Of a stretch of 64,000 bases of DNA, positions 1-8,242 are shown piece by piece. Both the position numbers and the translations under genes were made by a program. Positions within the stretch are counted from its first letter, which is position 1. Each line of letters opens with the position of its first letter. Under the pieces are notes generated by a model, which was not told the origin of the DNA, did no database searches, and saw nothing but the letters and a program-made list of their open reading frames with translations. The stretch comes from Verrucomicrobiia bacterium (lineage in GTDB: Bacteria; Verrucomicrobiota; Verrucomicrobiia; JABWAM01), in assembly GCA_028687435.1 (NCBI GenBank), contig JAQUAF010000011.1:1-64000 (forward strand), in the 5' to 3' direction.

Positions 1-319
1 AATCCAAAGGGAAAATAAAACCGCCCCTGAGATGTTCGGCAAGCCAGCGTAGCCCTAAATCTAAAATTTCCTGACCCTCTAGGCTAAAACCCACCCAAAA
101 AACCCGACGGAACTGCCATGCGCCCACTGTTGGACTGATGGCATGAAGCGACTTGAAATAAATGGCAAGTGTTTTTTTGCGATGACAATTTGAGGCTGTA
201 AAATTCGGCTTGTGCCAAGGTGTTGAAGGACAGGTTTGCAAAGGGAACCAAACAGAGATACCTTCAGTCTTCAGTCTATCAACCTAAACGGGAACCCGTT
301 TGATGCAAGAGAGGAATGA
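1..319. other. left-edge intergenic region, no supported gene
   Basis: No gene can be supported here. On the minus strand one frame stays open from about position 240 to the left edge, but it has no convincing start and no motif, so it is not called. Positions 262-275 hold two copies of the heptamer CTTCAGT, a motif that recurs at other gene junctions in this window. The purine-rich stretch AGAGAGG at about 308-314 is a plausible ribosome binding site for the gene starting at 320. Confidence 0.4.
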
Positions 320-2470
320 ATGACAGCTCTTCTGGACATGATTTGGCGCGAAAGCGCCAAGCCGGAGGAGTCCATGTGTGCGTTTTCCCGGAGGACAGCG
401 ACGGGATTGGCTGCGGGGGTGGTTCTGGCATTGACCGGTCTGTTTGCGGTTTACCTGTCTTTTTTTTATGTGCCCGCCTACCAGGGGGTTGACGAGAACG
501 GTTACATTATCACCGCCAAGTTGATGGCGCAGCACCGGGGAATAGCGGGGAAATGTTCGGCTGACGCCTATGAATTTGTCAGCGGCAACATGGTGGAAGG
601 GCGCGATGGAGTTTATTTTGCCAAGTATCCGATCGGATATCCCATGCTTTGTGTGGGTGCCATTCGTTTGGGGGGTCCGGATGCCATTTATTTGATCAAT
701 CCCCTGCTGGCCACCCTGAGTTTGGTGGGGATGTTTTTGTTGGGGCGGAGCGTGATTGGGATTTGGGCGGGGGTGCTGGCGGCGATTCTGCTGGCGGCCA
801 ATCCGTTGAATGCCTATTTTGGATTGTCGGCCCTGAGTCATTCGGGATCCACTTGTTTTGGGGTATGGGGCATGTTTTTTGCATGGCGCTGGCTGCAGAA
901 GGGCGGATTGGCGAATGCGGCTTTGGCCGGGTGTTTGAGCGCCTATGCGCTTACGATCCGCTATTCGGACGCATTGCTGGTGTTTCCGATGGGGATGGCG
1001 GTGTTGTGGCGCGGGGTGGAAATCTGGCGGACAACCGCCCTTGAACGGCGCGCCGCCGCCCTGTTGGAGGCGGGGGTGGAAATAGGCGTGATGGGACTGA
1101 CGGCTTTATTGGCGGTGTTGCCCCTTTATATTCATCATTGGGTGGCTTATGGTTCGCCGTGGGTGAATGGATACACCCTTTGCCAGGAATCCACGGGATT
1201 CAGTTGGGAGTGGTTTGAAAAGAACTGGCGGCTGATGCTGGGAAAAATGGATTCCACCGGCCTGTTTTTGATTTTTCCCGTTGGCTTGCTGGGCTTGATT
1301 TACCTTTTCTTCCATGATCTCAAGAAAGCTGTTTTTCTGGCGTTGTGGATCATGCCCACGCTGCTTCTCTATACCGCCTATTACTGGGCGCCGGTGGGTG
1401 AGGGGTGGGGCTATGTCCGTTTTTTTACCGGGATTTTTCCGCCGCTGGTGATTTGCGCGCTGGCCATGCCTTTTTCGTCCGAACGCAAAGGGGCGGCGTG
1501 GAATGTGGCGGTGGGATTGTTTGTCCTGCTGGTGGCCGGCGCCAACTTGAAGGATTCCGTCCTGCAATTGGAGAGGATGCGCGACCGGCTTTTGATGGCA
1601 AGACATGTGGGGGATTTGGTGAAGAAAAACGCGCCGCCGGATGGAGTGGTCTTTGCCGATGACTATATTCTCAACTTCATTGAATACGTGGGGGATTACC
1701 GTCTTTATCCCCGTGATTTGTTTGACATCGGGGCAATCAAACGCAGGATCACCGTGCTGGACAACAAAGATCCCCATCCATTCCAGCGTCAGAAGGCCCG
1801 GCGCATCGCCGATTTGTTCGGTAAAAAAAACAATGCCCAATTGGCGGAGTTGCAGCGCAAGGTGGTGGAGAGGCATGTCAAAAGCGGACGTCCGGTTTTT
1901 GTTCTGGCCCAGCAACATGCCATTGGCGGCTGGCGGGGGCGTCTCAGTTCTCAGTTCGATTTCCTTCCGCGGGGAGAGGTTCTGGACGTGACCGTGAGCC
2001 CCAGGGGTGACCGGCGAGCGACGGTTTGGTCTTTGCATGAGCTTCGTCCCCAGGAGAATCCGGAAATGGTGACCACCAACTCGGTTTCCGTGAAGAATTT
2101 GCAGCAGAAGATCGATCAGCTCCAATTTCACCTGGAGAATTTGCGAACAGCTCACAGGGAGCGTTATCCCGGCGCCCAGGAAAGCCAGAATCGCATCAGC
2201 TATGCGGAAAGAGAATTGCGTGATTTTCGCGAGCGGTTGAGGCGGCTGACGACCAAAAAAAAGGCGCCGCCCGCTGCCAAACCCCGGGTTCCTCCCACGG
2301 TGAAACCCCCTCCTGCCTCAGCTGCTCCCGTTGTTCCGTCTTCCAAACCGCCTGCGCCGGTGAACGTCAAACCGCCAAGGGGAGCTGTTGTCTCGACAAA
2401 TGCCACGATTGGGTGTACGGGTAACGTTATCGCCGTAACCAATAGCGTTGCGGGAAATGTCAAGCCATGA
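320..2470 (+). CDS. GT39/ArnT-like (GT-C fold) membrane glycosyltransferase with Pro-rich tail
   Basis: A 716-residue polytopic membrane protein. Residues about 28-50 form the first membrane span, followed by an acidic pair D58-E59, the position where GT-C enzymes such as ArnT and protein mannosyltransferases carry a catalytic/metal-binding acidic residue. Further spans continue to about residue 410. GT-C enzymes transfer sugars from polyprenyl-phosphate donors on the periplasmic face; that function is inferred from topology and the acidic loop. The C-terminal part (about 590-716) is unusual: a predicted coiled coil, then a Lys/Pro/Ala-rich low-complexity tail. The start is ATG 320 with AGAGAGG upstream; ATG 374 is an alternative. 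The stop overlaps the next start (ATGA), so translation is probably coupled to the pseudopilin gene. Confidence 0.7.
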   Translation: MTALLDMIWRESAKPEESMCAFSRRTATGLAAGVVLALTGLFAVYLSFFYVPAYQGVDENGYIITAKLMAQHRGIAGKCSADAYEFVSGNMVEGRDGVYFAKYPIGYPMLCVGAIRLGGPDAIYLINPLLATLSLVGMFLLGRSVIGIWAGVLAAILLAANPLNAYFGLSALSHSGSTCFGVWGMFFAWRWLQKGGLANAALAGCLSAYALTIRYSDALLVFPMGMAVLWRGVEIWRTTALERRAAALLEAGVEIGVMGLTALLAVLPLYIHHWVAYGSPWVNGYTLCQESTGFSWEWFEKNWRLMLGKMDSTGLFLIFPVGLLGLIYLFFHDLKKAVFLALWIMPTLLLYTAYYWAPVGEGWGYVRFFTGIFPPLVICALAMPFSSERKGAAWNVAVGLFVLLVAGANLKDSVLQLERMRDRLLMARHVGDLVKKNAPPDGVVFADDYILNFIEYVGDYRLYPRDLFDIGAIKRRITVLDNKDPHPFQRQKARRIADLFGKKNNAQLAELQRKVVERHVKSGRPVFVLAQQHAIGGWRGRLSSQFDFLPRGEVLDVTVSPRGDRRATVWSLHELRPQENPEMVTTNSVSVKNLQQKIDQLQFHLENLRTAHRERYPGAQESQNRISYAERELRDFRERLRRLTTKKKAPPAAKPRVPPTVKPPPASAAPVVPSSKPPAPVNVKPPRGAVVSTNATIGCTGNVIAVTNSVAGNVKP

Positions 2471-3144
2471 AAAAAAGACCCCTCTGGGACGCTTTTACAC
2501 TTGTGGAATTATTGGTTGTCATAACCATTATCGCTGCGTTGGCCGGCATGTTGTCGCCTTCACTGGCGGCGGCCCGGCGTCGCGGGCACGCGGCGGTTTG
2601 CATGAACAATTTGAAACAGCTTGGGCATGCCATCCAGATGTATTGGGATGAGAATGACGGAAAATTGTCGGGATTGAGCGGAACTTTCCCCTTGTGGACG
2701 GATACGGGGTCGACCCAGGCTTGGACGAAGCTGGTTTATCCCTACATCAAAACGACCAAGGTGTTTTTGGATCCCGGACGTCCGAAGTATCTGCCGGAAC
2801 TGCCGATTGATTATTATTTGAACCTGTTGCCGGCCTATGTGGCGGCGGGCAGTCCTGCCACAGGGATGTTTGACTTGCAGTCCAAGGAGATCAGCAATCC
2901 CTCGGCGTTTATTTTGTTGAGCGAGGATTTGTGGATCAATGGCATGCAGGAGGTTGATCCGACCAATGAGCGTGGGGATAAGACCGGATTTTCGGGCGGC
3001 AAGGACAACTATCCGCCTTTTCATCTGGGATTTGTGAACGTGCTTTTTGCCGATTCGCATGTTGCGCCCTGCGACCGGTATAATCAGGGGACCATGACCT
3101 ATTGGTATCACACCATGGCCAACTGGCAGGAGACCAAGCCATGA
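2467..3144 (+). CDS. type II secretion-type pseudopilin with H-x9-D motif
   Basis: A 225-residue protein with a class III prepilin signal: a short basic leader MKKRPLWDA, then FTLVELLVV with F10 at the predicted mature N-terminus and Glu14 as the usual position-5 glutamate. Residue -1 is Ala instead of the common Gly. The hydrophobic helix continues to about residue 33. Near the C-terminus the sequence FHLGFVNVLFADSH fits the H-x9-D(G) signature of the prepilin-type processing-associated proteins that are greatly expanded in PVC bacteria. It overlaps the preceding gene by ATGA and the following gene by ATGA, so the three are one transcription unit. Its actual substrate or role is unknown; minor pseudopilin-like surface structure is the family expectation. 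Confidence 0.85.
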   Translation: MKKRPLWDAFTLVELLVVITIIAALAGMLSPSLAAARRRGHAAVCMNNLKQLGHAIQMYWDENDGKLSGLSGTFPLWTDTGSTQAWTKLVYPYIKTTKVFLDPGRPKYLPELPIDYYLNLLPAYVAAGSPATGMFDLQSKEISNPSAFILLSEDLWINGMQEVDPTNERGDKTGFSGGKDNYPPFHLGFVNVLFADSHVAPCDRYNQGTMTYWYHTMANWQETKP

Positions 3145-4160
3145 ATCCGTTTCATTTCATTGCGGCGGTTTATCATTCTTTTCTCCATGGGCTCCGGCAT
3201 GGAGAGGAGGATTTGTCCCGCAAACGGGTGACCTTTGGGGGGATTTTCAAGCTGCCCATTATTTATTGGTTTTATTGGATGGGCGGCATGGTTTGGTGTT
3301 TTTTCCGGGCGTTGTTTCTTGCCGTAGGCGAGGCGTGGAGGGCTTGCCGTTACAGGGAGAAGACCCTTGCCGAAGGGGTGGTGGTGATTGAACCCCGGTT
3401 GAACTACCGGGTTGTGAACTGGCAATTCTGGTTTTTGGGATTGGTGGCGGCCGTGGTGGTGGGTTGGGGGGTGGTTCGTTTTGTTCAATCCTTCCGGATG
3501 GAATTGCCAGGCTGGCTGAACGAAAACCGCCGTTGCGGTTCTTCGTTGGACACGAGGCGGCAACCGGATCTTCCCTGGAACCGGCTCAAGGATTTGATGG
3601 GGCAGGTGGAGATCATGTGCAAAAGCAACAAAAAAGAATTTGGCGCGGTGCAACTGCTGGTTTTTGAGAACGATCCCCAAAAAGCGGTGATGTGGACGGT
3701 GGAAAAAGTTGTCAATCCCGGCTTTAATCCAATGCATCAGATTGAGCGTTCTCTGGGCATTCCCCCCGGGCTTTTTGTGGGATATTACACTGTTGCCGGA
3801 AAGGCCATGCCTTTTACGGTGAAGACTGTCACCAAGGAGGCCAAAAAATTCGGCACCACCATCGAATTGAAGAAACCCCTGGCGCCGGGTGAATCCATGG
3901 TTATGATCCGGTTGGAGAAACAAATGAAACGGGCCAGGCTGGGCAAGGATGGAAAACATGGGGTTGGCCTGGGGCGGATGCCCGAGGACAAGGTTCACGC
4001 CAGGGGAGTTTGTCTGCCCGAAGGCGCATTGCTGGCGGGATGCAATCCTCAAGGGGGCGCCATCACCTTTACCAACGGTGTGGGATGTGTTGCGTGGGTG
4101 AACGTCAGTTTGGAAAATTCCAAGGCGCCTTTGTCCCTGACGTTTTCCATGCCGAAATAG
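3141..4160 (+). CDS. two-TM membrane protein of unknown function
   Basis: A 339-residue protein that I do not recognise. The start is taken as ATG 3141 because it overlaps the preceding stop (ATGA), although the frame is open further upstream. Two hydrophobic segments, about residues 38-62 and 96-116, predict a membrane-anchored N-terminal region. A soluble, Lys/Gly-rich region of about 220 residues follows, presumably beta-rich and periplasmic. Co-translation with the GT-C enzyme and pseudopilin suggests a role in the same envelope process, but nothing in the sequence shows what it does. Confidence 0.75.
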   Translation: MNPFHFIAAVYHSFLHGLRHGEEDLSRKRVTFGGIFKLPIIYWFYWMGGMVWCFFRALFLAVGEAWRACRYREKTLAEGVVVIEPRLNYRVVNWQFWFLGLVAAVVVGWGVVRFVQSFRMELPGWLNENRRCGSSLDTRRQPDLPWNRLKDLMGQVEIMCKSNKKEFGAVQLLVFENDPQKAVMWTVEKVVNPGFNPMHQIERSLGIPPGLFVGYYTVAGKAMPFTVKTVTKEAKKFGTTIELKKPLAPGESMVMIRLEKQMKRARLGKDGKHGVGLGRMPEDKVHARGVCLPEGALLAGCNPQGGAITFTNGVGCVAWVNVSLENSKAPLSLTFSMPK

Positions 4161-4235
4161 AGGGATGAGAAAATATCGTGTGACCGAGGCGCCAAGGCAT
4201 TGGGGCGGCGGGAGGAAAAATTACGCGTCAAACGA

Positions 4236-4784
4236 ATGACACAAGTGGGACATAGCATCATGGGAGCCACTGTTGCGGTGGCATTTCTTCCATGGAAAAC
4301 GGGTTTTCTGAAGAAAATCGCGGTGATGGCGGTTTTTGTTTTTTTGGCAAACCTTCCGGATGCTCCGGTTCCTTGGTGGGGACACACGCGGTACGACATC
4401 AGCCACAGCATTTTTGTCAATGGATTGCTGGCGGCGGCGGTTGCTGTCCCGCTGGCTTTTTATTTGCGTTCCCGCCGTGTGGCGGGCGCCGGGACATTGG
4501 TTGCGGGGGGCGCATTGGCTTGGTTGAGCCATCTTCTTCTGGACACATTTTACAATCATGGAAAGGGGCTGGCTGTTTTCTGGCCTTTTGGTTCCGGGCG
4601 GGTTGCGCTGCCCGTGCCGTGGTTTAAAACATTAAACGGCCATCCGCTGCTTCCCCAAATTGATGCGTACACCGCCAGGCTTTATCTCATTGAGATGGCT
4701 TTCTATGGGACGCTATTCGCGCTCGCGCTGGTCATTCGCTGGTTGATCGAACGGAGGTTTTCGAGGCGGACTGCCGCAGGTTGA
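4236..4784 (+). CDS. YdjM/DUF457-like membrane-bound metal-dependent hydrolase
   Basis: A 182-residue membrane protein with the conserved pattern of the YdjM (DUF457) family: H6 in GHSIMG, NLPD at 39-42, H50, the HS pair at 57-58 and SHLLLD at 98-103. These His/Asp residues are the proposed metal ligands of a membrane-embedded hydrolase related to phospholipase C-like folds. The substrate is unknown. The start at ATG 4236 places the first conserved His near the N-terminus as in homologues; a TTG at 4200 in frame would add 12 charged residues and has poor support. It lies 75 bases after the preceding gene and ends 6 bases from the stop of a minus-strand gene, so the two converge. Confidence 0.75.
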   Translation: MTQVGHSIMGATVAVAFLPWKTGFLKKIAVMAVFVFLANLPDAPVPWWGHTRYDISHSIFVNGLLAAAVAVPLAFYLRSRRVAGAGTLVAGGALAWLSHLLLDTFYNHGKGLAVFWPFGSGRVALPVPWFKTLNGHPLLPQIDAYTARLYLIEMAFYGTLFALALVIRWLIERRFSRRTAAG

Positions 4785-4790
4785 TCTGAA

Positions 4791-4982
4791 TTATGCGCTT
4801 GGATCAATTTTGAATGTGATTGCAGGTGAACACCTGTGTGCACATGTAGGTAATGGGGGGGGGGGGGGGGTGTCTGACGCAGCGTACTGACTGCCTGCCA
4901 CTTGTGCGAGGAGTTCCTGATCCAGGATGTTTTCATCCGAAGATTCCTTGCAGTTGGGGAGTTCATTGATTTCGGTTTTCAT
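4791..4982 (-). CDS. 63-aa putative RiPP/bacteriocin-like precursor peptide
   Basis: A small gene with ATG at 4982 and a good ribosome binding site, AAGGA about 7 bases upstream. The N-terminal part is acidic and leader-like (MKTEINELPNCKES...), ending in DQELLAQVAGS at residues 21-31, which resembles the double-glycine leaders of bacteriocin and RiPP precursors (G-S instead of G-G). The remainder, residues 32-63, is a core-like segment with five consecutive prolines and CAHRC (Cys47, Cys51). The prolines come from a run of 16 C on the coding strand, so any slippage changes the C-terminus. No peptidase-transporter or modification gene of a classic type is nearby, though an FGE-like protein lies just upstream. 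The function is inferred only from leader resemblance. Confidence 0.5.
   Translation of the reverse strand: MKTEINELPNCKESSDENILDQELLAQVAGSQYAASDTPPPPPLPTCAHRCSPAITFKIDPSA
4855..4870. repeat. 16-base G homopolymer inside a small gene
   Basis: Sixteen consecutive G on the plus strand. On the minus strand it encodes five prolines of the 63-residue peptide gene. A tract of this length is prone to slipped-strand changes in vivo and also to sequencing or assembly error. One base gained or lost would replace the C-terminal CAHRC-containing segment with a different sequence. Confidence 0.9.
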
Positions 4983-5134
4983 GATTTTTCCTTTTGTTTC
5001 ATTTCCTCGGGATCCAATGAGCAGCTTCCATGCCATGCAGGAAATGGCGTTTTTGATGGGGATTCAGTGGTTCTACCGTCTTTCAGTAGAGCTCCGGCTC
5101 GTTTCAAATAGAGAGACTCATGCAAAACCAATGC

Positions 5135-5152
5135 CTCCCCTGGCAAGGGGAG
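5135..5152. repeat. short CTCCCCT/AGGGGAG hairpin
   Basis: Seven-base perfect arms with a GGCA loop lie between the FGE-like gene and the peptide gene, downstream of the former. There is no T run, so it is not a standard terminator. It resembles the other CCTCC/GGAGG hairpins at 35916-35968 and 38186-38206. Just beyond, 5164-5180 carries the GCGTCGAGCGTCGAGC motif seen again near 12104, 21561 and 35990. Confidence 0.6.
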
Positions 5153-5215
5153 ATGGGGTTTTCGCGTCGAGCGTCGAGCATGCTCCATCAAGCCGTCTTG
5201 CTGCCATGCGGCTCC

Positions 5216-6142
5216 TTAATTTTGGGCCATCAGGGAGAAGGATTCGAGGACGCAGCGGAATCCCCGGTCGGCGGCGCGGCGCGCGGCGCAACCCAGATTG
5301 TGGCAGGGAAGTGAGATGGGCGACAGATTGGGGATGGCGGGAGGGGGGCCGCCACGGAGCACGCGGTATTGGCCATTGCGTTCGACAGGGTCCATGCACC
5401 ATTCCCAAATGAGTCCTCCCATGGCGGTTGCTCCCGCCGCCCTATCCCATTCCCGGCTGTTGGGCAGGCGATAGTGTTGATGGGCGCCGAGATGCCCCAT
5501 GGCCCGTTCCCGATCAGTCAGCCAATCGCAAAAGGTCATGGCGTCTTCCCAACTGACATTGACCGCCAGTCCGTGTTTATTTCCGGTTTGCCAGTTGTTT
5601 CCGGCGGAATAGCGGGAGGTGGTGGCAAATGCCCGGTACTCGTCAACATGGGTTGGTTTTACGGCCATCCAAACCCTGCCGGCTTTGGTGAACTGCATGC
5701 CGATGGAGTTTTTCCACAGATTCCCCGGAGGGGTGGCGGTGGGTTTTGCGAAAGGAATGAGGGAAGAAGATTCCTGTGGTCGGAGAGGACTGGATCGAAA
5801 AGTTGACAGGCTCAGGACGATCGCGCTTGCAAGGAGGATGCAGGCGGTTGTGCCTGCAAGAATGCGGCGTGAAATTCCGCGTTGACAGGGGGGGGATGAC
5901 GGCAGGGGGGCATCGACTTCGTTTTCCCGGGACGGTGCGGGGCGTGGACGTTTTGCCGCGCCGACAACCACCTGGTATTCCCGGCGTCCTTGTTTGCCGG
6001 CAAAGGTGATGGAAACAGCCAGCCCGCCTTGTCCGGGCGCCGGACGGTTTCTGCCGGAAGGCGCGGGATATCCGCAATGCGGGCAACTTGCCGCATGGGT
6101 GGATACCGCTTGGGCACATTCAGGGCAGGGGCAGAGGCTCAT
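5216..6142 (-). CDS. zinc-ribbon, single-TM, FGE/SUMF1-like domain protein
   Basis: A 308-residue protein in three parts. An N-terminal double zinc knuckle has CPEC (C6, C9) and CPHCGYP (C20, C23). A membrane span lies at about 94-114. A C-terminal domain of about 165 residues carries formylglycine-generating-enzyme (SUMF1/EgtB/PvdO) hallmarks: NVSWEDAMTFCDWLT, RLPNSREWDRAAG, IWEWC, YRVLRGG and RGFRC. FGE-like domains oxidise cysteine or act in other metal/O2 chemistry; many bacterial paralogues only bind ligands. This copy is shorter than typical FGE domains, so catalysis is uncertain. Topology predicts a cytoplasmic zinc ribbon and an outside FGE-like domain. It precedes the 63-residue peptide gene on the same strand by 230 bases. 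Confidence 0.8.
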   Translation of the reverse strand: MSLCPCPECAQAVSTHAASCPHCGYPAPSGRNRPAPGQGGLAVSITFAGKQGRREYQVVVGAAKRPRPAPSRENEVDAPLPSSPPCQRGISRRILAGTTACILLASAIVLSLSTFRSSPLRPQESSSLIPFAKPTATPPGNLWKNSIGMQFTKAGRVWMAVKPTHVDEYRAFATTSRYSAGNNWQTGNKHGLAVNVSWEDAMTFCDWLTDRERAMGHLGAHQHYRLPNSREWDRAAGATAMGGLIWEWCMDPVERNGQYRVLRGGPPPAIPNLSPISLPCHNLGCAARRAADRGFRCVLESFSLMAQN

Positions 6143-6340
6143 GAGTTGTCTATAATCTAACCTAAAAATGCCTCGTGCGCAACGGCTTGTCTCAGGTCAA
6201 ACGCGGACAAAAACGGGCACGTTATGTTGAAGAATAACGTTTTGTGCCCGATTATGTCAGGGCATGACTTTGTTTTTGGGATTTTCAGCCTTTCCCTCCT
6301 CCTCCACATGGCCCGGTTCATTCAAGGCCCGCATCCTTTA

Positions 6341-8089
6341 TCACATTTTTTCCAAGGTCTCGATGCCCATGAGGTTGAGGCCGGTTTTGAGGGTGCGGGC
6401 GGCGATTTCGCAGAGCGCCAGCCGTTGGGAACGGAGGGGTTCCGCCTCCTTCAAAACAGGGCAGGCCTCGTAAAAACGGCTGAACTTGCAGGCCAGATCA
6501 TACAGATAGGCGGCAAGGAGGTGGGGACGGCAATCCTCCAGAACCTCATGAAGAGTGTCGCTGAAGCGGATCAGGTGTCTGGCCAGAACCCATTCTTCGG
6601 GTGTGTTCAATTCAAAGCCGGACGATGGGGGCTGGACGGCTGTTCCGGCGCTCCGAAAGATGGAACGGATGCGGACGTAGGCGTAGATGAGGTAGGGGGC
6701 GGTGTTGCCTTGCAGCGCCAGGAGTTTGTTCCAGTCGAACAGGTAATCGAGGTTGCGGTTCTGGCAGAGGTCGGCGTATTTGAGCGCTCCCAGGCCGATG
6801 ACCCGGGCGGCGTGCCGTTTTTCGTCCCCGGACAGGGCCGGATTTTTTTCCGTCACGATTTGGAGCGCCCGGCTTTCCGCCTCGTCGAGCAGATCCTCCA
6901 GTTTGATGGATTCGCCCGAGCGGGTTTTGATGGGCCGCTTGTCGGGGCCGAGGATGCTCCCGAAAACCACATGCCGCAGGACGGGGGGGCGCCATTGGCC
7001 GGCGGAAGGTTTTGAGGCAAACCATTTTTCAACGGCGGCAAAGAGCTGTTTGAAGTGGAGTTGCTGGCGGGCGTCGGTGACGTAAAGGATTTCATCGGTC
7101 TTCCACTCCCGCACCCGGTAAAGCACGGTGGCCAGGTCCGTGGTGGCGTAAAGGGCGGCCCCGTCGGCTTTTTGGATGATCATGGGCGCGGCATCCTTCA
7201 AGGCGGGATTGTCGCGGAAGAAGATACAGGCCGCTCCCTGGCTTTTTTCCGCCAGGCCCAGTTGGAGCAGTTCATCGACCACCTCCTTGAGCATGGGGTT
7301 GTAAAAACTTTCTCCAAGCGTGTGATCGAAGGAAACGCCCAGACGCTGGTAGGCGCGGTCGAATTGCTGAAGGGATTGTGAGGCGATGTCTTTCCAGATG
7401 CGAAGGTTTTCCGCGTCGCCGGCCTGCAGATTGGCCAGTTCCTGCCGGACTGCGGTCAGAATGGTTTCGTCTTTTTCGGAGAGGGCGTGGGCTTCCTTGT
7501 AGAGCCTTTCGAATTCAGCCACCGGATTGGCGGCCAGGGCCTGCGGATTCAGCATTTTCTTGTATCCGTAAATCAGCTTGCCGAACTGGGTGCCCCAATC
7601 GCCGAGATGATTGTCGGTGATGACCGTATGACCCACGGCGCGGGCCAGCCGTGCCAGGGCATCGCCCAGAAAAGTGGAACGGATGTGTCCCACATGCATG
7701 GCCTTGGCGATGTTGGGACTGGAAAAGTCGATCACCATCCGGCGCGGTGCGGCGGCTGGACGGATGCCGTTGCGTGGATCCTCCGCCATGGCCTTGAGTT
7801 GATTGGCGATGAAGGACGGTTTCAGACGGAAGTTGAGGAATCCGGCGCCGGCGATTTCCACTTTCTCGCAAAGGTCGTCAACCTTCAGCCGTTCCAGAAT
7901 CCGTCCGGCCACTTCGCGTGGCGGTTTGCCAAGCTTTTTGGCCAGGGGCATGGCGGTGTTGCTTTGGTAATCGCCAAAACGCGGATCCTGGCATGCGTTA
8001 ATGGCTGCGGCGGGCATTTCATCCGGTGATGCAACCCCGGCAAGGGCTTCGCGCAAAGCGGCGGCAAGATGGTCTGGAACTGAAATCAT
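6341..8089 (-). CDS. argS: arginyl-tRNA synthetase
   Basis: A 582-residue class I aminoacyl-tRNA synthetase that charges tRNA-Arg in the cytoplasm. The HIGH signature appears as HVGH (132-135) in the ArgS-specific context SPNIAKAMHVGHIRSTFLGD. The KMSKS loop is replaced by KTRSGE (388-393), as is usual in ArgS. An N-terminal Add-1 domain (about 1-100) and a C-terminal DALR anticodon-binding domain ending in GIETLEKM are present, and length is normal. The same frame is open far upstream, but that part is antisense to hypD, so the start is taken at ATG 8089. No clear Shine-Dalgarno is visible. It is divergent from hypD, with 153 bases between them. Confidence 0.97.
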   Translation of the reverse strand: MISVPDHLAAALREALAGVASPDEMPAAAINACQDPRFGDYQSNTAMPLAKKLGKPPREVAGRILERLKVDDLCEKVEIAGAGFLNFRLKPSFIANQLKAMAEDPRNGIRPAAAPRRMVIDFSSPNIAKAMHVGHIRSTFLGDALARLARAVGHTVITDNHLGDWGTQFGKLIYGYKKMLNPQALAANPVAEFERLYKEAHALSEKDETILTAVRQELANLQAGDAENLRIWKDIASQSLQQFDRAYQRLGVSFDHTLGESFYNPMLKEVVDELLQLGLAEKSQGAACIFFRDNPALKDAAPMIIQKADGAALYATTDLATVLYRVREWKTDEILYVTDARQQLHFKQLFAAVEKWFASKPSAGQWRPPVLRHVVFGSILGPDKRPIKTRSGESIKLEDLLDEAESRALQIVTEKNPALSGDEKRHAARVIGLGALKYADLCQNRNLDYLFDWNKLLALQGNTAPYLIYAYVRIRSIFRSAGTAVQPPSSGFELNTPEEWVLARHLIRFSDTLHEVLEDCRPHLLAAYLYDLACKFSRFYEACPVLKEAEPLRSQRLALCEIAARTLKTGLNLMGIETLEKM

Positions 8090-8242
8090 AGGTGTGAAAA
8101 ATAGGGAAATTCCATGTGAAGTCCATTTGTTTTCCGGATGCGGCCTGAAAATAATGGAAGGAAGGGATTTCCGCGCCGCCTCCGCTCCGGACGAAAATAA
8201 AAGTGTTTGGGGGAAATGCTCCGGGACTGCTAGAATGAGGCC

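Noticed and set aside
4855-4870. poly-G run as purely a sequencing artefact
   Set aside because: Cannot be excluded, but the small gene around it has a proper ribosome site and leader-like sequence, so it is reported with that caveat.
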